From Neoarius graeffei (taxonomy: Eukaryota; Chordata; Actinopteri; Siluriformes; Ariidae), in contig NC_083583.1 of assembly GCF_027579695.1 (NCBI RefSeq), positions 21,962,599 to 22,026,598 of the forward strand: a stretch of DNA of 64,000 bases, read 5' to 3'. Shown here piece after piece: positions 10,256-21,700 of the stretch. Position numbers and translations under genes: made by a program. Below the pieces are notes generated by a model that did not search any database, was not told where the DNA came from, and saw nothing but the letters and a program-made list of their open reading frames with translations. Numbering within the stretch: the stretch's first letter is position 1; each line of letters begins with the position of its first letter.

Positions 10256-11427
10256 AGTTCATTTTACCAAGGAGTTCACTATATAGAATTCCCTAGGTAG
10301 GGACTAGTGAAGGAGTGAGTGATTTTGGAGACAGCCATGGTCATTATTGCACTACTACTGCCACCCACTGACATGGAAGAGTATTTAATTACTTAGCCAG
10401 CCACTACATTGCAGGTACAGATGCTCAACAATGGCAAATTATTTGCCACAACTAAAAAATACTTTTTTTTTTTTTGACCGATTAAGTGAAATTGGACAAT
10501 TTCCCACGGCACACCTGACGATCTCTCATGGCCACTGATGTGCCATAGCACAGTAGTTGAAAATCGCAGGTCTAAAAGCAAAGGATCACATACTTTTGCC
10601 ACATACTGACAAGTAATACTGGATCTTTTTTGTTTCAATGGGTTCTCTTTATCTACTTTTAGGACTTGCGTGAAAATCTGATGGTTTAGGTCATATTTAA
10701 GCAGAAATATAGAACATTCTAAAGGGTTTGCAAGACATGTAAGCACCACTATACTTTTTTTTTTTGGTCTCGTTAGATTCAAGAGAGAAGAATAAAAAAA
10801 GATGCTGGTAAGGGAATGACTACTTGTAACTGCTACAATGCAACTTAATATTGTGGAACGTCCACAAGTCAAGTGTAGCTTTAAAGGGTTAAAAATATTT
10901 CATGTCCATTAATAAATTAATTTGTAATTATTGGCAAATCACTGTGATTTAAGAGGGGGGAAAACGCTTTGGTGCATGCTGTTTTAGGAAAATAATTCAT
11001 ATGAGGGCTTTGCTACAGGAGAACATCATGCCACCGAGATTCAGAGTGGCTGTAGAACTAAATAATAATAAAGCGTGGCAGGATGGTGTCTACAACTAGA
11101 GTTTTGTCTCATTTATGTACCACTTGAGACAGTTTTTGAGTACAACAATAACTCAGTAATACTAGAAATAGTTTTATAAATGCACAGTAGTGATTTCCAA
11201 CACTGTAACTAAAATCACAGACTCCCTGCCTATGCTTCACCGACCCCCTGGGGCTGGTTACTACTGAGAGAGCCACCGTTCCAGAGTACATACTTTTGAA
11301 TGAAACATATCATGAATTGTGTCTCAAATCAAAACCAATCATGATGACAGGAATGTTTTAAAGAGAAACTAAAAGACCTTGATGTGATAAACACAAAGTG
11401 TTACTTTTAATCCTGCAGATAAGGTTA
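10256..11427. other. intergenic between notum and tmc6, old repeat debris
   Basis: Contains several poly-A/T runs and a stretch near 10480-10580 that looks like an old DNA-transposon end. A 159-codon open frame on the - strand (10393-10872) has no domain I recognise and spans poly-T runs, so it is not called a gene. Confidence 0.5.
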
Positions 11428-11441
11428 GAACGTGAAATAAT

Positions 11442-11805
11442 CTCATCTCATTATCTCTAGCCGCTTTATCCTGTTCTACAGGGTCGCAGGCAAGCTGGAG
11501 CCTATCCCAGCTGACTACAGGCGAAAGGCGGGGTACACCCTGGACAAGTCGCCAGGTCATCACAGGGCTGACACATAGACACAGACAACCATTCACACTC
11601 ACATTCACACCTACGGTCAATTTAGAGTCACCAGTTAACCTAACCTGCATGTCTTTGGACTGTGGGGGAAACCGGAGCACCCGGAGGAAACCCACGCGGA
11701 CAACATGCAAACTCCACACAGAAAGGCCCTCGCCGGCCACGGGGCTCGAACCCGGACCTTCTTGCTGTGAGGCGACAGCGCTAACCACTACACCACCGTG
11801 CCGCC
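11442..11805 (-). mobile_element. SINE family A
   Basis: Antisense copy with a 14-bp duplication GAAYGTGAAATAAT (11428-11441 and 11806-11819). It has an 8-bp internal deletion, reading GCGGACAACATGC, shared with the copy at 35020. Confidence 0.94.
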
Positions 11806-12061
11806 GAATGTGAAATAATGGCAAGTATAAACTGTACCTAAAATAACGGCTAAAATAATATCAGCTACATCATCAAAAATACTGCTTGCTAGAAAGTTGC
11901 AAATGAGCAGTTTTTCATTTTTAGAGCGATCTGCTGCCTGCAAGACCATTTCCAATTGCAATTAAAATATCGTCACCCTAGCTTTGTGGTCAGTTGTGCT
12001 GACTGCGAGATGTAAATATTTGGCAACTTCTTATCTTGAGCTGTAGGTCACAGATTTACCG

Positions 12062-12713
12062 TAAAGTGCAGACTTTACATTTATTAAAATTTATTGAAAA
12101 CAGAAACAAAAAGAATCATACTATAAAATCATTCACTGTACAAAAAAAATTAAAACGGAGATCTCCCTTTGTCGAGTGGTCCCCCCCCCCCCCCCCCATG
12201 TGTGAGTAGCGACCTTGTATTTTGTTAAGAGATACTGTAATAACCTCTATATTTTAAATACATATTAAAATTCACCTTTTAGAATAAGATGACCATTCCA
12301 TAAATACTTTTTCACAGACTTGGTTATAGAATTACATTTTCTCAGGTGCATTTGTTGCATTCTTTCCTTATACAACATTTTCCTGCTCTCTTCTTTGAAA
12401 ATAAAAGTTTTACTAGAAATATATGAGAAAACATTTCCAGAAATGTGCAAGTTACTGCAAGATGAAACAGCTTGAAATTGAAAAAAAGATGTATCTTAAA
12501 AAAATCCCTTTGAGGAGCAATAAAATGTTTCTGTGCAGTCCAGTAAAAGCCTAAGTGCATCAACTGGGGTGATGCCCTCAACGGCAAGCTGTAGTAATTT
12601 CTGTGGCGGATTTGCAGCGTTACTTCCATTAGCCTGTATTATGGCTCCAGGACAGCAGGAGGCTCCAGTTGCAACATCACAATTAACACTGAGAATTAGA
12701 CAACTTGGAGAGG
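12062..12713 (-). other. tmc6: tmc6 3' UTR with poly(A) signals
   Basis: Downstream of the tmc6 stop the - strand is AT-rich. Two AATAAA signals lie at 12095-12090 and 12085-12080, giving a 3' UTR of about 0.63 kb. A poly-C run (about 12181-12197 on +) lies inside. Confidence 0.6.
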
Positions 12714-12731
12714 TCATGAGATACTGGACTC
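12714..12731 (-). CDS. tmc6: tmc6 coding exon 20 (last five codons and stop)
   Basis: After an ATTTCAG acceptor the frame reads ESSIS and then TGA at 12716-12714. The C-terminus of the family is variable, so homology cannot confirm these five residues. Reading through the GTTAGC donor of exon 19 would give a different end. Confidence 0.68.
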   Translation of the reverse strand, partial: ESSIS

Positions 12732-15700
12732 CTGAAATGGAGAAACATAATCAAAGCAGGAAGCCATTTCACTGGCTTCAGATAAGACTTTGTTTGCAAA
12801 AATAAGTGCATATTGTAGTGTTGGTGTTTTTTTTGGTGTGTGTGTGAGAGAGAGAGAGAGGTGTGAGATGGGCTAACCTCTCTGGTTGTCCTGCTGTGAT
12901 GCTGGGATTGTGGACGTTTCTGCTCATGGATATCTTGTAATCTAGTGATGAGAAACTTCTTGTCTTCCCCCTCCTGGAAATGAGAATGTAATGATTTATA
13001 ACCAGAGGTGGACAGTAACGAAGTACATTTACTTGAGTACTGTACTTAAATACCCTTTTTGAGCATCTGTACTTTACTTGAACATTATTTTTTTGGGAAA
13101 CTTACGACTTTAACTTCACTACATTTGAAAGACAAATATCGTACTTTTCACCCCACTACATTTCTATCAAGTTCCTCGTTACTATGAAGCGGCTTTGAAA
13201 GTGGATGTTTTTTTCTTTTCTTTTCTAAAACGTGATTGTTTTTTTTTCACAGGTGACACTGAGACAGCCGATCAGTAAATCACTAGGGTCACGTCACGTC
13301 CATAGACTGTATAAAATCAAATTCAATTATTTCTCAACAGCATTATTTAACACGATCAGTCAATGGCAGAATGGAAGGAGGTGGTTCTTCTGGGGAATGT
13401 ACGCACTCATGGCTTTACCGAGAACCCATGTTTCAGTTTTCTGAAAGGATTAAAGATTCGTTTCGTTTTAAATGCTTGCTTTGTTTGCTGAAAACGAACC
13501 ATATCACGGCCTACAAAAACTCACCGTCCAACCTGTGGGAGCATATTGAAGTATGTAAATGTTTTATTCCAAGAGAAAGCTTGCAATAAAGTTGTCTGTG
13601 CTTTTAGAACTAGCGATAACGTTGCAATCACTATGCAGTCTGGTTAGTCAAAGGACTTTCTATGAGATTTGCCCACCAAATTGCCGTAGCCTTGTCCACG
13701 GCTAACGTTTACACATAGCTAGTTAACCTGGACACTGTTAGTTAGCATGTAAAAACGGAGTTACGCTAACATGAATAACGTTAACTTATCTGAAGTCCTT
13801 TCAGAAATATATATGTTGGCATAATCTTGCCAAATAAACAGAATGTAGAAATCTTTCTTTTCTAGTTGCGTTAGCTACCCAATATGATTTCGAGTTTGAA
13901 AAGAGTTTGCTAGCATGTCAGGTGGAGTTTCACTGACTAGCTAGCTTAACATTAAACCACCATGATGGCACAGCATGCGTTCATTTTGTGAATTCACATT
14001 TCTGTCTTTGGTAACGGCATTAGGTTTTAAGTGTTGTGGCAATAATACAACAATGCGTTGACAGAAAATGTACTTTTGATACTTAAGTATTTTTAAAAGC
14101 AAGTACTTCAGTACTTTAACTTAAGTAAAAATTTGACTGGACAACTTTCACTTGTATCAGAGTAACATTTGACCAGTGGGATCTGTACTTTGACTTAAGT
14201 AATGAAGTTGGGTACTTTGTCCACCTCTGTTTATAACTGTATGGTTTTTTTTTTTCCAGTGTTTCACTTTTCTACCCTAAATTATTAAAAGCATACAGCT
14301 GGAAAATAAAGGAAGAATGGAGACAAAAATGAAATTGATCATTTTTCTCCCTCACCCCAAATAAAGTCAATGAGCCAAAACATGATTAGTACATAATATT
14401 TTTTCTTTTGCACTGAAACCAGGAAGCTAAAGTAGATTTGAAGTAAAATGCATATGTAACCCAAAAAATACATCATTAAATCATTAGGTCACTTAAATAA
14501 ATAGCAGGAAGAATCTGTATTTACAAAGACGTTCATATAAAATGAACTTTCACCTCAAGGGTCTAGGGCATGGGTCATCAATTGGCGGACCACAGACTAC
14601 CTACAGACCCAGCAAAGTGATTTAGTAAACTGAACAGGAAAAAAAAAAATACTGCAGCAGAGGTGTTCCACATATGAAAAGACTGGCTGTACTTCAGCAG
14701 CTCCTGATTTCTAAGCACGACCCTGGTCAGATTCTGTAGCAGATCCTCTGTTGTGGCCAAATCACATGCATTTATATAAATGATTTAGCTGAAAGCAGTT
14801 CATCAGAGCAAGAAGGTCCTGGGTTCGAGCCCCGGGGCCGGCGAGGGCCTTTCTGTGTGGAGTTTGCATGTTCTCCCCGTGTCCGCGTGGGTTTCCTCCG
14901 GGTGCTCCGGTTTCCCCCACAGTCCAAAGACATGCAGGTTAGGTTAACTGGTGGCTCTAAATTGACCGTAGGTGTGAATGTGAGTGTGAATGGTTGTCTG
15001 TGTCTATGTGTCAGCCCTGTGATGACCTGGCGACTTGTCCAGGGTGTACCCCGCCTTTCGCCCGTAGTCAGCTGGGATAGGCTCCAGCTCGCCTGCGACC
15101 CTGTAGAACAGGATAAAGCGGCTAGAGATAATGAATGAGATGAGTTCATCAGACCAGAAGATATGCACAGTTATGGAGTCATTAGGCCAGAAAAAGAAGA
15201 CTTTACACAGATTTTTTGTTTTATTTACATCATGGCTTAAAAAAAAGAGAATATTTTTAAAGCTGAATCAAGAGAAGTGCATGTTTACTCTTCCTGCATT
15301 AAAAGGGACACATTATGAACTGACTTTAGTGTTTGTGCACATACATTTGGATATCTGGAGTACCAACCAACAAACTCTGAAATAAGAAACCCAGTCAGTT
15401 TCTTTTAGGCGGTCTATTTCAGAAAATGTGAGCTTCAGCAAGCCTTTCGAATTCAGCTCCTCTTTCTATGTCACAAGAGGAGTTCGTTAGAATTATTGAG
15501 GTTTTTCACCCACGTGACCAAGTCATGTGATGCATCGTTAGGCTGCCATTTTGGACGTCACGGCTCGAATCAGTTTGAATGCGAGGAAGGCGACAAACGA
15601 AAAACATAAAAGAAAAAGGAGCGTATAAGAGTTTGGATGCCTACAAATATTTTGTGTCAGGCTGGGTAACATGCCTACATCAGCGGGTCGTCCCTGGAGC

Positions 15701-18700
15701 CGGTGGTCGCCATCTTATTACAGCTAAGGTTTGTTCACATTTTCATTTACTTTCGGTCCTCAGGATAAACAAAATGTTATTAAATGTCATTGAAATAACT
15801 TCTTAGTCTGTTGAGACATGACCCGTTATAAATTTGCTGTTACCAGGCAATGACCAAGAACTGTATTATTAGGGTCGGTGTCTGTGTTGTAGCAGTGTAC
15901 TAGCAGCTAGCTGTTAGCACTAGCTAATGTCAACAACATAGCTAGTATGTTACTGTAGCAATGTTTACGTTCAGTCATTTGGATGACTGTTAAAACCTTT
16001 CAGTCTCAAGTTTTTCCTTTACTGTATTTACTAGTTTACTGTAATTATGATCCGGCAGCTATTTACACCGGATCCAGTGTAAATAGCTGCCGGAGCGTGC
16101 TCCGGCTTGCTCCCCCTCAAATTAAGCAGCGCGCTCCGGGAGCAAGCCGGAGCGCGCTGCTTAATTTGAGGGGGAGCAAGCCGGAGCGCGCTCCGGAACC
16201 TCGGCCGGAGCACTCCGGAAGCAAGCCAGAGCACGCTGCTTAATTTGAGGGGGAGCAAGCCGGAGCGCGCTCTGGAACCTCGGCCGGAGCACTCCGGGAG
16301 CAAGCCGGAGCGCACTGCTTAATTTGAGGGGGAGCAAGCCGGAGCGCGCTCCGGCAGCTATTTACACTGGATCCGGTGTCTGTAACACATTTTTTTTTCA
16401 AACTGGTTCTCCCTCTCTGTCTGCAGCATTAGTATGTAGCTTGACCTTCAAAATGGCGGACACCGGGGCGTCACGTGACCCTGTGACGTCAGGTGAAAAA
16501 CCTCAATACCATCCTCTCATCCGAGGATCTCCACTCATGGCTTGAGAACTGCCTTTGTGAATGAATATTCATGAGGAATGTGTTACCTGATTGGCCGGTG
16601 GAAGAGTGAGGTGGGGTGAAGTGGTGCATTATCATTTAAAGGAACAGACACTCAAATCGGCCATTTAGACAGGGTGAGAAGGGAGCTGTGGTGATTTATG
16701 CTTGTGGTATTTTGACCAAAGTACATCACAGACATTTCATTAATACCTCAGGGAACTGGGTCAACTTGTGGAAAAAAGGGGTATAATGCATCACCTTCAA
16801 GTTAAAAAACAAACAAACAAACAAACAAACAAACAAACCAAAAAGAAACACACAACCCACACACACAACCCCATCATATCTGTTCAGAGACTGTGGCACT
16901 AATCAAAAATGGTAACATGAAACTCTCTTATTTCAGTCATAAGGTAATCTATTTATCTTGTTTATAGCTATAAACATCACTAATTGTTAAGTGTTAAAAT
17001 GTAACCCATCATTCAGTCAGGTTAGTTGCTTATCCAAAGGTTTAATATAGATATTTAAACACTGCCTAAAAGGGGAGCTCTTGATGAGTATATGAGCAAA
17101 ATATCACCATGCACCTGTTCCTGCTTAGAGCACAATCACAGCGTATACATATAAAGACTCTCAGGCCCACTTTACACGGGGACGGTCTGAAACAAAAACG
17201 CAAAAGTCCGTTTTCGTTCTCACTTTTTTCCGCGTCTACACTAGGGTTGGGCGGTATCCAAATTTTGATACCTTTAAACCGTCTCTGTGTTTTCCCGGGG
17301 TATACGGTATTACCGAGAAAAAAATAATATTTTGTTTCGGCCTACTGTGTAACGTGCGCCTATGCCTCAAATGTACTATTTAAAAGCAGCATAGCGAATT
17401 GTGTGCATTGTGGTATGGATTAAGCAGCAAAGCGAATTTTGTGCATTGATGAATGGATTAAGAGATATTTCAAAGCATCACGCAACTCTTCCTTCATCTT
17501 GAAAATAGCATTCAACTGTCGTTTACACATGTCTGCGTTGAAACGCATTTGCAGCACTATTTCACCTGCTCCATCAAAAAAAAGTACACGATGAGCAGGA
17601 TCATACCCTTTCAAGCATGGGAAATAAAAAAAAGAAAAAGAATCAACCAATACCCAAGTCCGTTTAGACTGCGCGATAAACCATATTCTTCAGCGCAAAT
17701 GAGGCGAACCTAATTCAAATGCGCGGTAGCTGCACAAGGCAAAATCATATGGGCCCACGTCATGCCATGGCGGGGAAATTAATAATCAAATGGCCTTACC
17801 TTGCTTAAAACGTTGTCTCGATCACATAACTCCTTACAATTATTCCACTTAAATCCATATGGTTTAACACACCCAACAAAGATAGCAAGCGCATTGCTAA
17901 TTCCCACCAGAAACCGAACAGTTTACGCTACGATGTTTTCTTCCGTTTCTTCAGTAGATGACATTTCAAACGTTTATTACCCACATCCCAAATGTCATAC
18001 GTTATATTATTTTACCTTGTTGTTACTCATGTAACCTACTCAAAACACAACTCATTGGAGAGATCTCGTGGAAGTGGAGTACCCCAGGCTATGGTGTGCC
18101 TTAGGGGACATATTAGATTTTTCGTTTGGTTTGAAACCAAAATGCTGCCACACTGCCCATGTTGTATTTTTTTTTTGCCACTAACTCGTTATCTTGACTT
18201 GCCATCTTTCAACCGCGGTCTCAGTCTCTTTTTTTTTTTTTAGATAGGACAGTATAGAGAGACAGGAAATGAGCGGGGGAGAGAGAGAGACGGGATCGGG
18301 AAATAACCTCGGGTCGGAATCGAACCCGGGTCCCCGGATTTATGGTACGGTGCCTTAGCCATCTGAGCCATGACACCCCCGGTCTCAGTCTCTTGCGAAG
18401 CTTTCTGTCAGACTCCAAAATGTCACGCAGGGTTGCCATGGTAACGACATAAACAACCCTGCACGCAATGAAAACTTCTTTAGGAAATTGATAGAATTAG
18501 TGAAAATACGATCACACAGTTATTCGGGATGATCTTCAATTTATTATTTTATATTATGACCTCATGTACTCCATATTTATTTAGATATTATATATTTTTT
18601 TAAAATGACGGTAATGAGACCGATACCGTTGGTACTTTTGGATACCTCGGGATACCTTCTTACCGTAATACCGCCCAACCCTAGTCTACACGACCGTTTT

Positions 18701-21700
18701 CAAGGAGGAAATCTGCGTCTATACGGTGACGCATAAATGTGTGGAATTCAATTGGATGTGCATGCCAGGCGGCCAGGTGGTGCTGTGAAAGACCTCCGTT
18801 ATGTCTGCACGCATGCGCAACGTCTTCCGTCTTGTCTGATCTGCACATCTGCGCCGCGAAAACTTTGACTACTCTGGCTATGGTAAGTAAGAAAGTAAGT
18901 AAAAAAGTAAGAGCATACTATACCCGCCTCTGTTCATTAACGGTATATGTGCAGATTCGGTATAGATGTTCGAAGGACTCCTGGACGTTTATTAAAGCTG
19001 CCAGAGCAGCTTGAAGGTCCGGTGGATCGATGTAATCAGACATGCTCTTACTTTTTTACTTATTTTCTTACTTCCCGGGCTGGCATGTACAGTATATGAC
19101 ATATGTATGACGTAAACGCGTACCCGACGTGAGCAGATCCAAGCAGAGTTTCGTGTATTGGGTAGTTTAGACGGATATGTAACGGGGGCTGTTTTTAACT
19201 TATCCACTCTGGAAGGCGTTTCAATTTTTTCCATTTTTCAGCCTCGGAAACGCCGTCCCCGTGTAGACGAAAGGCACTTCCGATAAAATATTTAGTCGTT
19301 TTTACCCGACAGCGTCCTCGTGTAAACGGGCCCTCAGTAATATAGACTTTGTCAAATAGTATACGCTCTGTGTCTGATGTTACAAAGCTTTGTATTTTGT
19401 GTCACTTTTCTGGTTTTGACCCCGTTTTTTTTTTTTTTTGGATTGTGAGTATTGTATTACCTCTGATATCCTGTCTGTGCCTCACTTGACCACTAACTGA
19501 TTTTCGACTCTCCCTTTGTTGAAGTTTTGGATCTGTTTGCTAACATGCTTTCAACAAAACTCTTCCTGCGCTTCCATCTGCCTACCACCCTTACATGACA
19601 GAAACGGTCAACTGTCCAACAAGCTAGTGGACTAATAAAATTGTTTTAACGAGTTTTATATGGGCGGCATGGTGGTGTAGTGGTTAGCGCTGTCGCCTCA
19701 CAGCAAGAAGGTCCGGGTTCGAGCCCCGTGGCCGGCGAGGGCCTTTCTGTGCGGAGTTTGCATGTTCTCCTTGTGTCCGCATGGGTTTCCTCCGGGTGCT
19801 CCGGTTTCCCCCACAGTCCAAAGACATGCAGGTTAGGTTAACTGGTGACTCTAAATTGACCGTAGGTGTGAATGTGAGTGTGAATGGTTGTCTGTGTCTA
19901 TGTGTCAGCCCTGTGATGACCTGGCGACTTGTCCAGGGTGTACCCCGCCTTTCACCCGTAGTCAGCTGGGATAGGCTCCAGCTTGCCTGTGACCCTGTAG
20001 AACAGGATAAAGCGGCTACAGATAATGAGATGAGTTTTATATGAAACTTGTCAATATCTTCTGTAAAATGCGTTAGTAAATAATCCATTATTTTTTAAAA
20101 AGCAAATTAAAAATAAACCCATCTATCTTATGTGAATAAAGATACAAATTTCGTCATCCAGTGGTCAAGTGTTTATGATACGTTGCCTTGCGCTTATGAA
20201 CAGGTTCCCTATGGTGGTACACGTTTGTACACATGTCGTATGGTCAAGCCATCCAAAAAAAAAAAATTATTCTCACAGACTTACATTTTCGATCTGTTCC
20301 TGCAGCAGCTCAATAATCTTCCTTTGTCCATCCACTACTTGGCTGTGGAAGTAGATTATTATTCTGGAGAAGAAGAAACAGATATTAGTCATGCTTTTCG
20401 TTCATTTTTCTTCTCTTGCAACAACATGTTTATTTTGACTGGGGTTTGTTAAATGAGATAGGAAATGAATGCATGACTCACAGGAAGATTCCAGAAGCGA
20501 GAAACAGGAAGAAAGGGTTCTCCACCAGGTATGTATGAACCCAGGTGAGCCAAGTCAGATAAGGGTCATCATGGGCCAGCGCTTCCACCCACTTTTTTCC
20601 TGCCTGAAACATGGTGTTGAGACCACGGAATGGCCCGCAGCTGTCAGATGGCTTTATCCTGTACCACAGGAACATGCCGGAACATGTGAAAGAAAGGAGG
20701 AGGAAGTTTAAGGATAAATCACATGACAACAAAGAATCACACTTGGTGAATGACTTGTTAACTCACGTCCACATGGTATAGGTAACGCACACTGATGCAC
20801 CCAGGAAAGAGGGGAAGCAGAGGAGGGTGATGAAGAAGGTAGTCATCTGACTTGCCCTCCACGGCTTTCTGGGAGCCTGACAGTTCATCATTAGACTCGT
20901 CTACATGAGCGAGAGAGAGTTAAATACTCAGTGATTAAAAAAAAAAAAAAAAAAAGCTGCTTTAATAGGGTCTTCAGGACAAGGCTAAACTTTTTTTAAA
21001 ATAATTAATTATACAAATGTCTACATTTTTATCCATTTAATTACATTTAATGTTGTGGAATGCACATGAATCAAGTTAATTCCTGATCTTATTTATAGCA
21101 GTTACAACAGCCATTTCCTCACCAGCCTCTTTTTTCTCCCTCTTGAAATTAATAATACAAAATTATTCATAATTAAAAAAAAAATCCTTTTAGAGCTGCC
21201 GTTGTAGAAAAATGTATTAAAAACCTACTGATCAATCAGATTTGAGAATTTAACACAGCTATTGCATTATTATTTATAAATGTTGTACTTACAGAGAATA
21301 ATAAAACACTATATTGCTTTATTGGGAGTGTGCTGCACTGCGTAGGTTCTAAACAGGGGCGATTTCTCAGAGACAACAAGGGAAGCCGAGTTTCCCCTAA
21401 AATTCTCTCCCCAAACTGCGGCGTCTACGATGTTGAATTCTCATTTAAACAATAACTTGCATAACATAATATATGCCCAAGATTGTATTTACGTTCATAA
21501 CTATCCTGTAACTTATTTGAGTGATGTCTGACGAACTTGCAGTTCGCTATGAGAATCACCTTTGCTGCCAGGCTGTAACCTTTCTTATTTCAATGGGCTC
21601 TATGGACTGGCAGCAGTGTTGCCAGATTGGGCGGTTTAAGTGCATTTTGGCGGGTCTTGAACATATTTTGGGATGGAAAACGTTAGCAGTATCTGGCAAC

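Larger units (their letters stand above)
15496..16506 (+). mobile_element. ISL2EU-like transposon remnant with a minisatellite
   Basis: Ends TTGAGGTTTTTCACC and GGTGAAAAACCTCAA, with TA on each side (15494-15495 and 16507-16508). It carries an exon resembling the N-terminus of the SWIM/YqaJ protein of fish ISL2EU elements, and a GC-rich tandem repeat at 16047-16380. No transposase is present. Confidence 0.65.
17164..19333. mobile_element. outer MITE-like element containing a nested hAT
   Basis: Imperfect terminal repeats GGCCCACTTTACACGGGGAC and GTCCTCGTGTAAACGGGCCC, with CTCAG on both sides. The hAT element at 17242-18683 splits it. The interior (18690-19320) repeats the theme of GTCTACACG / CGTGTAGACG. 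The superfamily is uncertain. Confidence 0.65.

Noticed and set aside
10393-10872. 159-codon frame on the - strand between notum and tmc6
   Set aside because: Spans poly-T runs, has no domain or splice support, and overlaps old repeat sequence.
16031-16315. 94-codon frame with repeated [14 protein letters not shown] motifs
   Set aside because: A read-through of the GC-rich minisatellite; the opposite strand is open in the same way.
19663-19740. tRNA gene
   Set aside because: A and B boxes are those of the SINE head. The cloverleaf is not complete and the copy has a SINE body and tail.
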